From assembly GCA_032622095.1 (NCBI GenBank), contig CP136068.1, forward strand, positions 116,673,509 through 116,737,508: a DNA stretch of 64,000 nt, in the 5' to 3' direction. The notes beneath the pieces are model-generated. The model was not told where the DNA came from. It did no database searches and saw only the letters and a program-made list of their open reading frames with translations. Origin of the DNA: Siphonodentalium dalli. Lineage: Eukaryota; Mollusca; Scaphopoda; Gadilida; Siphonodentaliidae. Made by a program: the position numbers and the translations under genes. Positions 33,306-44,932 of this stretch are shown in pieces; position 1 is the stretch's first letter, and the number at the start of each line of letters is the position of its first letter.

Positions 33306-33947
33306 CAGAGGCGGACTGGCCGATCGGGAGACCAGGAAAATTCCCGATGGGCCGGAGGCCTGACGTGGGCCACCACATGTGTTGTTTAACCAGCCTAATT
33401 GGCTAATCGTAATTATGTCATTAAATGAACTTGTCAGCATCATATAACACCATGTAAAGACCCCGTTAATCTCGAGATTTTAACGGTAACTCCCAGCTGT
33501 AAATCCCCAAAAAAATTCTCACGCACCCCTCCCGGATCCTCCCCCAATTGAAATTTCCAACACAATAGGAACGCTTCAGTTGAGGCCAGTCTAGATGCTA
33601 GGATTAGCGATTTTCTTGTATAGTTTTCAAAATTTTCTCAACCCGGGCCGAACAACCATGGACAGCCCGATATGTCCTGGTCTCTTGTCCGTAGCCGTGT
33701 GCATTTGTCTGGAGTTAGACCGCCAGATGTTAGAATTTATGCAATTTATCAGGTAAAAATATCTGAATGCTCTCATACAGGGAATATATAGAACCATGGT
33801 TTAGGAATATATAGGATATTAGGATAGAGCAAATTGTGCAAAAACATGTATTTGGTGTGATTCTGATTCAAGGGGGGGGGGGGTGCAGTTGGAATTTCCA
33901 AAGGTGGACACCCCCCGAACAGAGACCCTCTCCCAGTCCGCCTCTTG
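33306..33947. mobile_element. hAT-like non-autonomous element (642 bp)
   Basis: Starts CAGAGGCGGACTGG and ends CCAGTCCGCCTCTTG, flanked by TCAACTGG (33298-33305) and TCAAGTGG (33948-33955), an 8-bp duplication with one mismatch. The right part holds the poly-G and GGTGGACACC block shared with repeat P. Confidence 0.7.
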
Positions 33948-34010
33948 TCAAGTGGTCCTGCTAATGTGCTATATATGATGCTGGTGTGTAGGCCTACTGC
34001 TTGTAGTCCA

Positions 34011-34797
34011 ATATGGGTCGCGTTCTTCTATTTATTACCAATTTTGTGATATCAATAATTCATTATGTGATATCACAAAATTAATATATGATATCACAAA
34101 ATCGAATATATGATATCATTAAATATTTTATGATATCACAAAAATGATTTTAAGATATCACTAATTCCAATTTTTGATATCACAAATTCATTTGATATCA
34201 CAAAATCGAATTATTGATACGTGTATCACTAAAAGTAAGCATTTACTACCATTTAGTGATATCAATAAAGATTTAACAAAATGATTTTTAAATGTTACAA
34301 AATAGAATTAGTGATATCATAAATGCATTTTGTGATATCATAAAATTGAATATATGAATAAAACAAATTAAGTAAGCATTTGGTGATATCAATAACTCAA
34401 TTTTATGATGTCATAAAATGATTTAATGATATATCAAAATGTTGAAGGAATAGTAGTCCAGTTTTGCCATTTTCTATTTATATCACAGAATTAATTAGTG
34501 ATATCACAAATTCAATTTTATGATATCACAAAATGAATTTATGATATCACAAAATAGAATTATTGATATAACTAAATGCTTAATATTTTGTGATATAAAT
34601 AATTAAATTGTGTGATATCAAAAAATGAATTCATGATATCACAAAATGGAACTAGTGGTATCTTAAAATCATTGTCATTTCATAAAATATTTAATGATAT
34701 CATATATTCAATTTTGTGATATCATTATTCATTTAGTGATATCATAAAATGAATTATTGTTATCACTAAATAGGTAATAAATAGAATGGCACCCAAT
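34011..34797. mobile_element. Inverted-repeat element filled with GATATC palindromes
   Basis: Ends ATATGGGTCGCGTTCTTCTA / ATTGGGTGCCATTCTATTTA, both followed by TTATTACC, inverted. The interior is a degenerate array of TGATATCACAAAAT(N)GAATT, period about 20. Confidence 0.7.
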
Positions 34798-35270
34798 AGG
34801 CAAAAGCAATGTTGTTAAAGGGACCCAAGGCACTCGAAGTGGGTAAATGTTCAAACAAATATTCAAAAACATTCACCACTAAGAAGAACATGGACAAATA
34901 GAAACACTTTGTTCTTATAGTCATTATGGATAGTTCTCTAATAAAAAAAATTCACATATTAAAACCTTTGTTATGTAAACAAAACTGTTACAGTGATTTG
35001 TCAACAAACTTTGCTAAACATGAAGTAAATTCAAATATTTTAGTCTGAATATGGTTTTCAGAATATTTTACAATGCTATAACCTTTTCCAATGTTTACCA
35101 TCAATTTTGATTATAATTTGATATCTCATTGGACTAATTGAAATTTTATAGGTAATTGAACTGTAACAGTAATTTTGACATAACAATGACATTGACATGC
35201 AAAATCTCATTATTGGAGAAGTATTAATGAAAATAAGAACACTTGTTCATGTACTTGTTGGTGATACATG
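34798..35270. other. AT-rich spacer, nothing recognised
   Basis: Starts near TTAAAGGGACCC, which could be the end of a TTAA element, but no opposite end was found. Confidence 0.4.
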
Positions 35271-35272
35271 TA

Positions 35273-35408
35273 CAGTAATGCTCTAAGTAATCGACTTCTT
35301 AACCACAGCAGAATTATGGGTAACTTTTCAGGATTTAGCCGACTAAATCCTGAAAAGTTACCCATAATTCTGCTGTGGTTAAGAAGTCGATTACTTGGAG
35401 CATTACTG
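35273..35408. mobile_element. Family F MITE copy 11, short form
   Basis: 136-bp near-perfect palindrome lacking the outer-tip portion, TA at 35271-35272 and 35409-35410. Confidence 0.9.
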
Positions 35409-35488
35409 TAGTTGTTTTAGACTTGTATGTAATTTGCATGAACCCAGTGGGTTACCCACTTTGATTTTTCCTACAGTTGTCAGATTTG

Positions 35489-35514
35489 CGGGGGGGGGGG
35501 GGGGGGGGGGGGGG
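35489..35514. repeat. Poly-G tract (~26 bp)
   Basis: Uninterrupted G run in AT-rich DNA. Its length may be inaccurate in the assembly. Confidence 0.9.
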
Positions 35515-35726
35515 GTGGAAATATTTTAATAATAGTGGCACTAGTTTCTCCACATAACAGGGATAGCCACCTCAATTAAGGCCTGTTTGCAACAACCAAT
35601 ACAGCCATTATAAATTATTTCACAATATACATCTTTTTGAATGTTTTCTACACAAAGTGACTTTTCCTTGAAGTGTTCAGATCAGTCAAAAACAGCTAAA
35701 TTTACACTTTAAATCAAATCACTTAT

Positions 35727-35805
35727 TGTGTGGGATAGCATCACTAAATTCACCCTCTGGGGACCTCATTCTGCAAATGACAGACACACTATTTGCAGGC
35801 TTGAT
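35727..35805. repeat. Solo arm of family G
   Basis: TGGGATAGCATCACTAAATT through CACTATTTGCAGGCTTG, equal to the right arm of the copy at 11525. Confidence 0.8.
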
Positions 35806-35907
35806 TGTGATCTAATATTTATTTTTCTGATGAAAGTTATAAACTGACTTCATTTTTGGGACTGACTGATTTTGAATGTTCTTTACACTGATGCATACCT
35901 TCATGTA

Positions 35908-36177
35908 CAGTAATGCCCTAAAACTGACTCCTTAACTACAGCAGAATTATGGGTAACTTTTCAGGATTTAGATGGAATTATGGCTTGTGGCCATTCATTG
36001 GAAAGCTCTCATTGAGAGCTTTCCAATGAAAATGAGAGCTTTCCAATGAATGGCAACAAGCCATATTTCACTGAGAGCTTTCCGATGAATGGCAGCAAGC
36101 TATATTTCCGACTAAATCCTGAAAAGTTTCCCATAATTCTGCTGTGGTTAAAGAGTTGATTATGTAGGGCATTACTG
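35908..36177. mobile_element. Family F MITE copy 12 with repeated tip
   Basis: 270 bp. The hairpin-tip segment GAGAGCTTTCCAATGAA is repeated, giving a triple tip. TA at 35906-35907 and 36178-36179. Confidence 0.85.
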
Positions 36178-36693
36178 TATGAACAATAGAACATGTAACA
36201 TATATTTGTTTGTTTAATATTTTCTATGTTGAGATAGTCAAGGGCAACAGCTCTAGCCTCTAACATGAAAAACAATTATGTCATGATCATCACTTTCAAC
36301 CTCAATTTAGCTCATGTGTCTACAAAGTCTTTTCATTCCAAATGTGTGCAGAAAATGACAAAATAAAAAATGTAACATACCAAATATCAATTTTTATTAT
36401 CTTCATATAATCGTTTGTGCTGGAGGATAAGCATGAAACAACATCAACATCATTCAAAACATGGGAATACAGTCATCACCAACATCATAAAAAGATGGTG
36501 AACAAATGAGATGCTCAACTCATTAAAGTTATATTAAATAACACTTAAAAATTAATAAGAACAACAATCACAGTTAATTCTTCTCCCCAAATTCATGAAT
36601 ATTCAGAAAATTACAAGTCCCCCCTGGTAAGTTGTTATTATTCAGTTGGTCCTCCTGATAAGTTGATGTTGGTGGGGCAAATGATGATATTAA

Positions 36694-37017
36694 CCTCTTG
36701 GCTGCTATATGTCATTACTGAGTATGGACGTAAAATGTCACACCGTGTGCTATATGTTTGCACTGAGTATGGACCTACTTAGGCACACTAACACTATGCC
36801 TTTATTCATAACTGGAACTCAGAGATTGGTGCATCGGAACAATTTTATATTGACGTTTCAAACAGTGTATGATGTTCCATGATTGAGAGTGATAATATCC
36901 TTTCAATTGAGTCAGTTTATGGTTTTTGTGATATTCCCGTTATATTTTCCACTGGAAAATAGCCATAACGTCAACAGCCCAGCACACGATGTCATAACGT
37001 CACTAACAGCAAAGAGG
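36694..37017. mobile_element. TTAA-flanked element, family C copy 1
   Basis: TTAA at 36690-36693 and 37018-37021. Ends CCTCTTGGCTGCTA / CCTCTTTGCTGTTA. Contains TGATGTTCCATGATTG and TTTTCCACTGGAAAAT, shared with 47204. Confidence 0.8.
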
Positions 37018-37296
37018 TTAATAAAAAGTAATAATAGTTTTTCCATAACTGTATGGGACCTTCTTTGCAGTCTTCGGCTAATCCAAGCGATTTGAGGAAA
37101 AGCAAGTGTCTGTACATGTGTATGAAATATTCAAGAAAACAAAGTCCTAAACTAGTTTAATTATGGCTGCATTGTTTTTTTTAAACAACCAGCCGATATA
37201 TATGTTCTTGAATTTTTTTAATACAGATAATGACTTTTTAGCAAATCATTCGAATTAGACAAAGGACTTTAAAATGACAATTTAAGTAAAATAAAA

Positions 37297-38192
37297 GGCC
37301 GCCAGGTAGAGCCCGAAGCCGCCATCGCACGCCGCCGCCGCCAGCCATATTGGCCACAAGCCGCCGCCAGCCATATTATTTCTAACGCCAGCCACATTTA
37401 AAAATCTCCGCCGCCGGAATTGTAAAATGGCTGAGCCGTGTGCATGGGCTTATATGTCAAGCACAACTGTACTGTGAATCGCAAAGAACTAAACCGCATT
37501 GCCTAATATTGGAATACTCGCATGGACATGTCATGGTTGTTATATTATCAGAACACCTGGCCCCTTAATGTGGAATAGACTATCCCAATGTATGCTTCCA
37601 TATAACTGAATGGGCGCATCCATTCGGTATTGAAAGGGTTAAAATATAAATTGTTTATATCGACAACACCCAGTCTCAGACATCACTGGCATTTGTCAAT
37701 ATATAGACATAAGAATAGACAATAGTTTGAAATATTATATATCATTACTATCGGGTTCATCATTCAATGATGCATGCATATATCGCAAGATGACAGTGGT
37801 GATAGCAGTCTGAAGTCGACAGCTGCAGTCCCAATGTAACTACTTATACCGATTAGATGCATGGGGAAACTATATAGTATATCCATGCCAGTCCTTCGTG
37901 AATTTTCGCCATAATGGAAAAGCCCAACATCAAAAGATTACGTGTGGTCTGGAATTATACGAGTTCACCACAAACGCTAAAAAAAACGGCGTCTATAACC
38001 GGTAACAGGGGATTAGGAACATTTCGGAAACGAAAATACGCTGAATGATAACATTTCAGCCGGCTGAGCCGCCATATTTCGTCAGCCACGAACGTCGTGA
38101 CTGAGCCGGCTTAGCTGGCTAACCAGCCACGAAAATCGGTTGAGCCAGCCATGAAAACTATTTGTCGTGGCTTCGGGGTCTACCGCCAGGCC
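37297..38192. mobile_element. GCC-rich inverted-repeat element
   Basis: Ends GGCCGCCAGGTAGAGCCCGA and complement of CTTCGGGGTCTACCGCCAGG. GCCGCC/AGCCA-rich blocks lie near both ends. No target duplication resolved; no coding signal. Confidence 0.5.
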
Positions 38193-38329
38193 ACATGTCA
38201 CCAGCTTAATGTGGCCTTATTTGACTGGTGGCTTTTTTTAGAAATGAAAACTTTGATTCTGGGAACAATTATTGAGTCAAACTTTACCTCCAACTGATGT
38301 TGTAAACATACATGTACATGTATTTGATT

Positions 38330-38625
38330 AGATGCCAGTCTAAAAGTCGAAAAAGAGGCAATACTCTATCAGAAATGTTCGGACCAGACCCAAATATGAC
38401 CTTGACCTGTATTTTCATGTCATTAATGCACATACGAAACTGTCGGATAATCATAATTTGAGTTATCATCCGGAGGACAAAATAATCAGCAAATTCTAAG
38501 TCGAAAAGAGGCATAACTCACAACACAAATGGTTGGACCAGACTCAAGTTTGAACTTGATCGGGACTTTATCATATGAAGGCCATATACCCCATACACAC
38601 AGACAGACACCACTCATTTGTACAG
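38330..38625. repeat. Family K repeat fragments
   Basis: GACCAGACCCAAATATGACC, GAGTTATCATCCGGA and AAGAGGCATAACTCA are diverged family K blocks, in the order seen at 31980-32110. Confidence 0.6.
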
Positions 38626-38691
38626 TCACCGGAATTTTTTTTTTAGGGACAATAGTGGTACTTATTCTTAACATAATTTTGCCGCCAACAG

Positions 38692-41063
38692 CATCATAAT
38701 AAATCAGCAGGGCCCACCAACATCATAGCTAAATCAGTAGGACCCACCAAGACCATAGCTAAATCAGCAGGACCAACCAAGACCATAGCTAAATCAGCAG
38801 GACCCACCAAGATCATAGCTAAATCAGCAGGACCCACCAACATCATAGCTAAATCAGCAGGACCCACCAACATCATATCTAATCAGCAGGACCCACCAAG
38901 ATCATAGCTAAATCAGCAGGACCCACCAAGATCATAGCTAAATCAGCAGGACCCACCAACATCATAGCTAAATCAGCAGGACCCACCAAGATCATAGCTA
39001 AATCAGCAGGACCCACCAAGATCATAGCTAAATCAGCAGGACCCACCAAGATCATAGCTAAATCAGCAGGACCCACCAAGATCATAGCTAAAGCAGCAGG
39101 ACCCACCAAGATCATAGCTAAATCAGCAGGACCCACCAAGATCATATCTATTCAGCAGGACCCACCAAGATCATAGCTAAATCAGCAGGACCCACCAAGA
39201 TCATAGCTAAATCAGCAGGACCAACCAAGATCATAGCTAAATCAGCAGGACCCACCAACATCATATCTATTCAGCAGGACCCACCAAGATCATAGCTAAA
39301 TCAGCAGGACCCACCAAGAACATAGCTAAATCAGCAGGACCCACCAAGATCATAGCTAAATCAGCAGGACCCACCAATATCATAGCTAAATCAGCAGGAC
39401 CCACCAAGATCATAGCTAAATCAGCAGGACCCACCAAGATAATAGCTAAATCAGCAGGACCCACCAAGATCATAGCTAAATCAGCAGGACCCACCAAGAT
39501 CATAGCTAAATCAGCAGGACCCACCAAGATCATAGCTAAATCAGCAGGACCCACCAATATCATAGCTAAATCAGCAGGACCCACCAAGATCATATCTATT
39601 CAGCAGGACCCACCAAGATCATAGCTAAAGCAGCAGGACCCACCAAGATCATATCTATTCAGCAGGACCCACCAAGATCATAGCTAAATCAGCAGGACCC
39701 ACCAAGATCATAGCTAAATCAGCAGGACCAACCAAGATCATAGCTAAATCAGCAGGACCCACCAACATCATATCTATTCAGCAGGACCCACCAAGATCAT
39801 ATCTAATCAGCAGGACCCACCAAGATCATAGCTAAATCAGCAGGACCCACCAAGATCATAGCTAAATCAGCAGGACCAACCAAGATCATAGCTAAATCAG
39901 CAGGACCCACCAACATCATAGCTAAATCAGCAGGACCCACCAAGATCATAGCTAAAGCAGCAGGACCCACCAAGATCATATCTAATCAGCAGGACCCACC
40001 AATATCATAGCTAAATCAGCAGGACCCACCAAGATCATAGCTAAATCAGCAGGACCCACCAAGATCATATCTATTCAGCAGGACCCACCAAGATCATAGC
40101 TAAATCAGCAGGACCCACCAAGATCATAGCTAAATCAGCAGGACCAACCAAGATCATAGCTAAATCAGCAGGACCCACCAACATCATATCTATTCAGCAG
40201 GACCCACCAAGATCATAGCTAAATCAGCAGGACCCACCAAGAACATAGCTAAATCAGCAGGACCCACCAAGATCATAGCTAAATCAGCAGGACCCACCAA
40301 TATCATAGCTAAATCAGCAGGACCCACCAAGATCATAGCTAAATCAGCAGGACCCACCAAGATAATAGCTAAATCAGCAGGACCCACCAAGATCATAGCT
40401 AAATCAGCAGGACCCACCAAGATCATAGCTAAATCAGCAGGACCCACCAAGATCATAGCTAAATCAGCAGGACCCACCAAGATCATAGCTAAATCAGCAG
40501 GACCCACCAATATCATAGCTAAATCAGCAGGACCCACCAAGATCATAGCTAAATCAGCAGGACCCACCAAGATCATAGCTAAATCAGTAGGACCCACCAA
40601 GATCATATCTAATCAGCAGGACCCACCAAGATCATGGCTAAATCAGCAGGACCCACCAACATCATAGCTAAATCAGCAGGACCCACCAAGATCATAGCTA
40701 AATCAGCAGGACCCACCAAGATCATAGCTAAATCAGCAGGACCCACCAAGATCATAGCTAAATCAGCAGGACCCACCAACATCATATCTATTCAGCAGGA
40801 CCCACCAAGATCATAGCTAAATCAGCAGGACCCACCAAGATCATAGCTAAATCAGCAGGACCCACCAAGATCATAGCTAAATCAGCAGGACCCACCAAGA
40901 TCACAGCTAAATCAGCAGGATCCACCAAGATCATAGCTAAATCAGCAGGACCCACCAATATCATATCTAATCAGCAGGACCCACCAAGATCATAGCTAAA
41001 TCAGCAGGACCCACCAAGATCATAGCTAAATCAGCAGGACCCACCAAGATCATAGCTAAATCA
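38692..41063. repeat. 30-bp minisatellite, about 79 units
   Basis: Consensus GCAGGACCCACCAAGATCAT plus AGCTAAATCA. Because the unit is 30 bp, frames stay open on both strands (minus MILVGPADLA, plus AKSAGPTKII, each x N) with no start context or exon signal, so I do not call a gene. Shortened variants (ATCTATTCAGCAGG) recur. The block 39268-39600 reappears at 40191-40620, about 923 bp away, with the same variant order. Confidence 0.97.
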
Positions 41064-41153
41064 GTCCTGTCCAATCTGATAACAAATGAGTCAAAATTTC
41101 CTAAGATACTTTTCAGCTTACCTGACTTACCAGGCAAAGAGAAATGAAAAATA

Positions 41154-41329
41154 CAGTAATGCTCTAAGTAATCGACTTCTTAACCACAGCAGAATTATGG
41201 GTAACTTTTCAGGATTTAGTCGGAAATATGGCTTGTTGCCATTCATCGGAAAGCTCTCACCGACTAAATCCTGAAAAGTTACCCATAATTCTGCTGTGGT
41301 TAAGAAGTCGATTACTTAGAGCATTACTG
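41154..41329. mobile_element. Family F MITE copy 13
   Basis: TA at 41152-41153 and 41330-41331. The right arm lacks the tip segment. Begins 90 bp after the minisatellite. Confidence 0.9.
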
Positions 41330-41641
41330 TACTTGCAATTACCATCATTTGTATGTCACTGGCAACGTGAAAATCCTCAAAAGCATCCAACAGTTACATG
41401 TATATGTTCAAAACTAAGAATGATCTATTTTGCTTATCGCTATTGGGAACCGAAAGAATGTTTGCTCTTTATCCGAAGATAATTGGAATTTTTGCTAGCC
41501 TGATAAAAATTTTAAACGTGTCAAAATTTCCCTATTGAAAGTTGATGTCTGATCATCTGAACCTCCTATTAATGGGCTCATTGGCACAAACTAATTATTT
41601 TCAAGTCTAGAAAACTTAACAATGGTACATGTAGCCACCTA

Positions 41642-42121
41642 AATCATGACATGAATCTCTACTTTCACTAATGCCCATAGAGATCATACTCCACCAGTAC
41701 AAAACCTGGGAACTTTTTGAAGTTTTGACAGGGAACCTTATAAAGTCGAAAACGTAACGCGGGGTATAAATTTCTTAGTTATTACCTGTTCCTTAATAAG
41801 ATACTTCACTTTATATGAAGTTCTCAACTAAAAAAAATTACGATTTAAAGTGACTTTGTGAACGATTTTGCTTTGCATTGTTTACTATTATGGAATTTCT
41901 TCTGGGTAATTAATTCTAAATTTATTGCAATAGCGGCTCACAAAAGCCACATTATCAAGTAAATTATCAAGGAATAGGTAGTAACTAAGAAGTATATTCC
42001 CTGCATTATTTTTTCGACTTTATAATGTTCCCTGTTCAAACTTCAAAAAGTTCCCAGGTTTTGTACTGGTGGAATATGATCTCTACGGGCGTCAGCCAGA
42101 GTAGAGATTCATGGCATGATC
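41642..42121. mobile_element. 480-bp TA-flanked inverted-repeat element
   Basis: TA at 41640-41641 and 42122-42123. Arms ~105 bp from (A/G)ATCATG(A/C)CATGAATC through GGGAACTTTTTGAAGTTT to TATAAAGTCGAAAA. Derivatives at 25193 (tips only), 26355 and inside 14060-14155. Confidence 0.85.
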
Positions 42122-42264
42122 TAGTAGCTACCGGTATACATGTATGATCTCAAATCGGACCGTGGATCTATAAGTAATTAAAAGACTACAAAGAAATGTG
42201 ACAAGTGTAGCATATATCATCTAAAGCTGAACATCAATAGGATATGAATACTCGCTAATATACC

Positions 42265-42439
42265 AATAACATGATTTTTGAGGGCGTTATGGTTTATTAA
42301 TGGCGCGACAGGAATGAAACAGCCCGAGGGCCTATTAGAGGCCCGAGATGAACTCAAGGGCCACTAATAGGCCTGTGGGTTGTTAATCATTCCTGGAGGG
42401 TCGTTAATAAACCATGATGCCGGACAAAATCATGTTATT
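42265..42439. mobile_element. 175-bp palindromic element near the FEM-1 gene end
   Basis: AATAACATGATTTTTGAGGG inverted at the right end. The arms continue through GGTTTATTAA and GGAATGA to a CCCGAGGGCC-type tip. Confidence 0.75.
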
Positions 42440-42675
42440 ACTATTATTACCACTCACACATACTGTTATTAAAGGCCAAAAGTTGTACGGAAGCAATAAT
42501 TTACCGTTTTTGTTCCAATTCACAATCAATATATAAGAACGCCAAGGTGACTGTTGCATGCCTGCACAGCTGTCAAACTGAACACATCGGGTGAACTAAG
42601 CTGCTTGCACCCTCAGTCCAAGAAGCAAGCCTTCACTCCAAACTGAGATTTCACAAACTTAATACATGTATTCAG

Positions 42676-42681
42676 TTTATT
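42676..42681 (-). terminator. Polyadenylation signal of the FEM-1 gene
   Basis: AATAAA on the minus strand 82 nt past the TAG stop; the only hexamer close downstream. Confidence 0.65.
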
Positions 42682-42762
42682 GAGAACCTATTTTCTCATC
42701 TGCTTATTTATGAACAATGTCCGGTAAAGTGGTAGTAATTATTGAGGATGTCTCTAACATTT

Positions 42763-44721
42763 CTATTGTGGAGCAGGAGGTGGTTTCTTTGAAGTGTGCA
42801 TTTTCACGAACGAAATCAAAGAAGCCGGAATTTCATTGATATATGGAATATCGTACTTAACAATAACATTAGCTGCAAAGCACTTCAAGGTCATATGTTC
42901 AATAGTCATGTGATTAGATTCTGCTAAACGCAGGTGGTCAAAGATTGTCTCCCCATACATGTTACACATATCAACATGTGCTCCATGTTCCAGGAGCAAA
43001 TCGAAAACATCACTACTGGAGAGTGCTCCGGCAGTTCGATATCGCCCATACATCACCGTGGTTAGCAACGGTGAATTTCCAGTGTAATCACAGCTATTTA
43101 TATCACATCCATGATAAATCAAAACCTCTATCACATTCTTGCTTGGGAACTCAGAGTAATATTCATCAGTTATTTTTGATGTGCGAGCATCAACAGCAAG
43201 GTGAAGAAGGCTCGCGTTATTATTCCCTCTTGCGTCGCTTTTCACAAGTTTATAGCATATCGATTTGAACTCTGAACTTTGAGTAGCCGTCATATCAATT
43301 TTGCATAGTAGATGAACTAAATGCAGGGCGAGACACAGCATGTAGTGGTACTGCATTTTCCGATCTTGTTGATCTCGCACACTATGTGGTACTCCTTGTT
43401 TAATCTCTTCACAGAGTGTTCTCAACACGTCGATAACATCAGTAGGATTAACTTTCTCTGATGTCGATCCAAGCTCACTATCCATGTACATCTCCCATAA
43501 CAATTTCACAAGAGCTTGACAAGTAAAGAAACATTCGTGAGTGACGCTTGATGGTTTCTGATGTCGCAACATAAATGAGTATTTCCAAAGATCAAGAGAA
43601 CGCTGGTAATGTAGCGAGTCAGCATAAACAGCTCCGCGGTACATAAGGGCAAAGGTCGTGTCCTTGTGAGCAGTACCTAATATACGCTCTCGAATGAGTA
43701 AAGCCTGCATATACACGCTCGTTGGATCAGCCATGCTGGCCAGAAGATCTTTTAATGTTTCTGGCTCTCTCATGTTCAAATAGACATCATTAGTCGTCAC
43801 CGGTAACTTTTTAAGAAGTAGATTTTCTGGATCACGATACCTTAATTCCATCGCTTTCTTCCACGCTTTCCGAGCAGCTGTGAAATCATGCTTTTCGTCA
43901 ACCAAATTCGCTCCGAGTAACTCATAGGCATGAATGATATCGATTGGACTCTGCTCCGTGTTCTCAATAATGTACTCCATGATGTCTAGATGTCCTCTGA
44001 GCGCTGCTGTTTGCAGAGCATCGTCAAACATGTCATTTTTCATACTATAGTTGGAGTTATATTTCAATAGAAACTTCACTGTTTCCGGCCTTCCTTCCCG
44101 AACGGCATAGTGTAAAGCTAAATTTCCCGCATGATCACTAGCATTTACATCTGCACCTGCACAAATTAGGTACTCACATAACTCAGGACTCTGCACAGAA
44201 TTTATAAGACAAGTACCTCCACTGATGTTTGGTTTAGAAATATCCGCTCCGTTCTCAACTAGATATTTAACGATTTCCAGGTTTGTCATATAGCATGCAG
44301 ATCTAACAGGTGTTGACATGGTATCCGAAGGACTGTCGATTACCGCGCCGTGTTTTATCAACGTTTCAACTACTTCAATTTTATTGGCCACCGACGCACA
44401 CCACAAAGCTGTCACCGAATGCTTGGAGTTGTCCTCCTCCACTTGGTAGACGCCTCGTTGTTCAATATCTGCATTACACTCATCAAGAAGATAATTTACT
44501 ATATGAAGTTTTCCTTTCCAGCAACAGGAGAATAAGGGGGGATTACCTAGTTTATCTGGAACAGTCACAACATTTTTTCTCACCTGCTTTACGCAAGGTT
44601 TCAGTAATGATCGCAGCTTGCTGAAATCATCATCGTTGATACACGCCTGCACATTTTCAACCAGCTTCCTCAATTTAGGGTCAATGACATCTACCGGTAT
44701 ATCTGCTTGACCCTCAGCCAT
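42763..44721 (-). CDS. FEM-1 family protein (ankyrin-repeat substrate receptor of CUL2 E3 ligases)
   Basis: 652 aa in one exon, starting MAEGQADIPVDVID and ending at TAG. FEM-1 proteins (usually 600-670 aa) recognise C-terminal degrons and recruit targets to cullin-2 ubiquitin ligases. N-terminal ankyrin repeats span about residues 59-262 (e.g. GNPPLFSCCWKGKLHIVNYL at 59, NLALHYAVREGRPETVKFLL at 200). The FEM-1-specific ELLGANLVDEKHDF block is at 267-280, AWKKAMELR at 286 and the ALLIRERILG/YRGAVYAD TPR-like core at 340-368. C-terminal ankyrins fall near 503-590, with the family ending CFAANVIVKYDIPY at 614-627. Start choice: on the minus strand ATCATTTCAG|GTCCTGATC at 44745/44746 is a 3' splice site 24 nt before the ATG, so the frame open to 44877 is intron and a 5' UTR exon lies further right. 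The N-terminus before residue 55 is atypical, fitting a divergent paralogue. Confidence 0.95.
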   Translation of the reverse strand: MAEGQADIPVDVIDPKLRKLVENVQACINDDDFSKLRSLLKPCVKQVRKNVVTVPDKLGNPPLFSCCWKGKLHIVNYLLDECNADIEQRGVYQVEEDNSKHSVTALWCASVANKIEVVETLIKHGAVIDSPSDTMSTPVRSACYMTNLEIVKYLVENGADISKPNISGGTCLINSVQSPELCEYLICAGADVNASDHAGNLALHYAVREGRPETVKFLLKYNSNYSMKNDMFDDALQTAALRGHLDIMEYIIENTEQSPIDIIHAYELLGANLVDEKHDFTAARKAWKKAMELRYRDPENLLLKKLPVTTNDVYLNMREPETLKDLLASMADPTSVYMQALLIRERILGTAHKDTTFALMYRGAVYADSLHYQRSLDLWKYSFMLRHQKPSSVTHECFFTCQALVKLLWEMYMDSELGSTSEKVNPTDVIDVLRTLCEEIKQGVPHSVRDQQDRKMQYHYMLCLALHLVHLLCKIDMTATQSSEFKSICYKLVKSDARGNNNASLLHLAVDARTSKITDEYYSEFPSKNVIEVLIYHGCDINSCDYTGNSPLLTTVMYGRYRTAGALSSSDVFDLLLEHGAHVDMCNMYGETIFDHLRLAESNHMTIEHMTLKCFAANVIVKYDIPYINEIPASLISFVKMHTSKKPPPAPQ

Positions 44722-44932
44722 TTCCAAATCAAGTAAGATCAGGACCTGAAATGATAATAAACTGTTTGTACATATACATGTACATGTAGCTTTAGAGATG
44801 GCACCACTTTCTACATGTACAACAACACAATTTCTTGGAAACTCAATTTGAAGGTACCTTAGCACTGCTGTTTTCAAACAAACATATGAGAAATATCTGG
44901 TGTTGCAAATATTTCACATACAAGTGTTTTAA

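Noticed and set aside
38694-41061. Long repetitive open frames (MILVGPADLA and AKSAGPTKII repeats) as a repeat-protein gene
   Set aside because: They follow from a 30-bp unit without stops. They exist on both strands, are broken by 28-29 bp variants, and lack splice or start signals.
38692-41063. CRISPR-like array
   Set aside because: Repeats are directly adjacent with no unique spacers, and the DNA is eukaryotic.
44722-44877. N-terminal extension of the FEM-1 frame by 52 residues
   Set aside because: The extension has no ATG at its start, contains ACATGT simple repeat, and is separated by a clear 3' splice site at 44745/44746.
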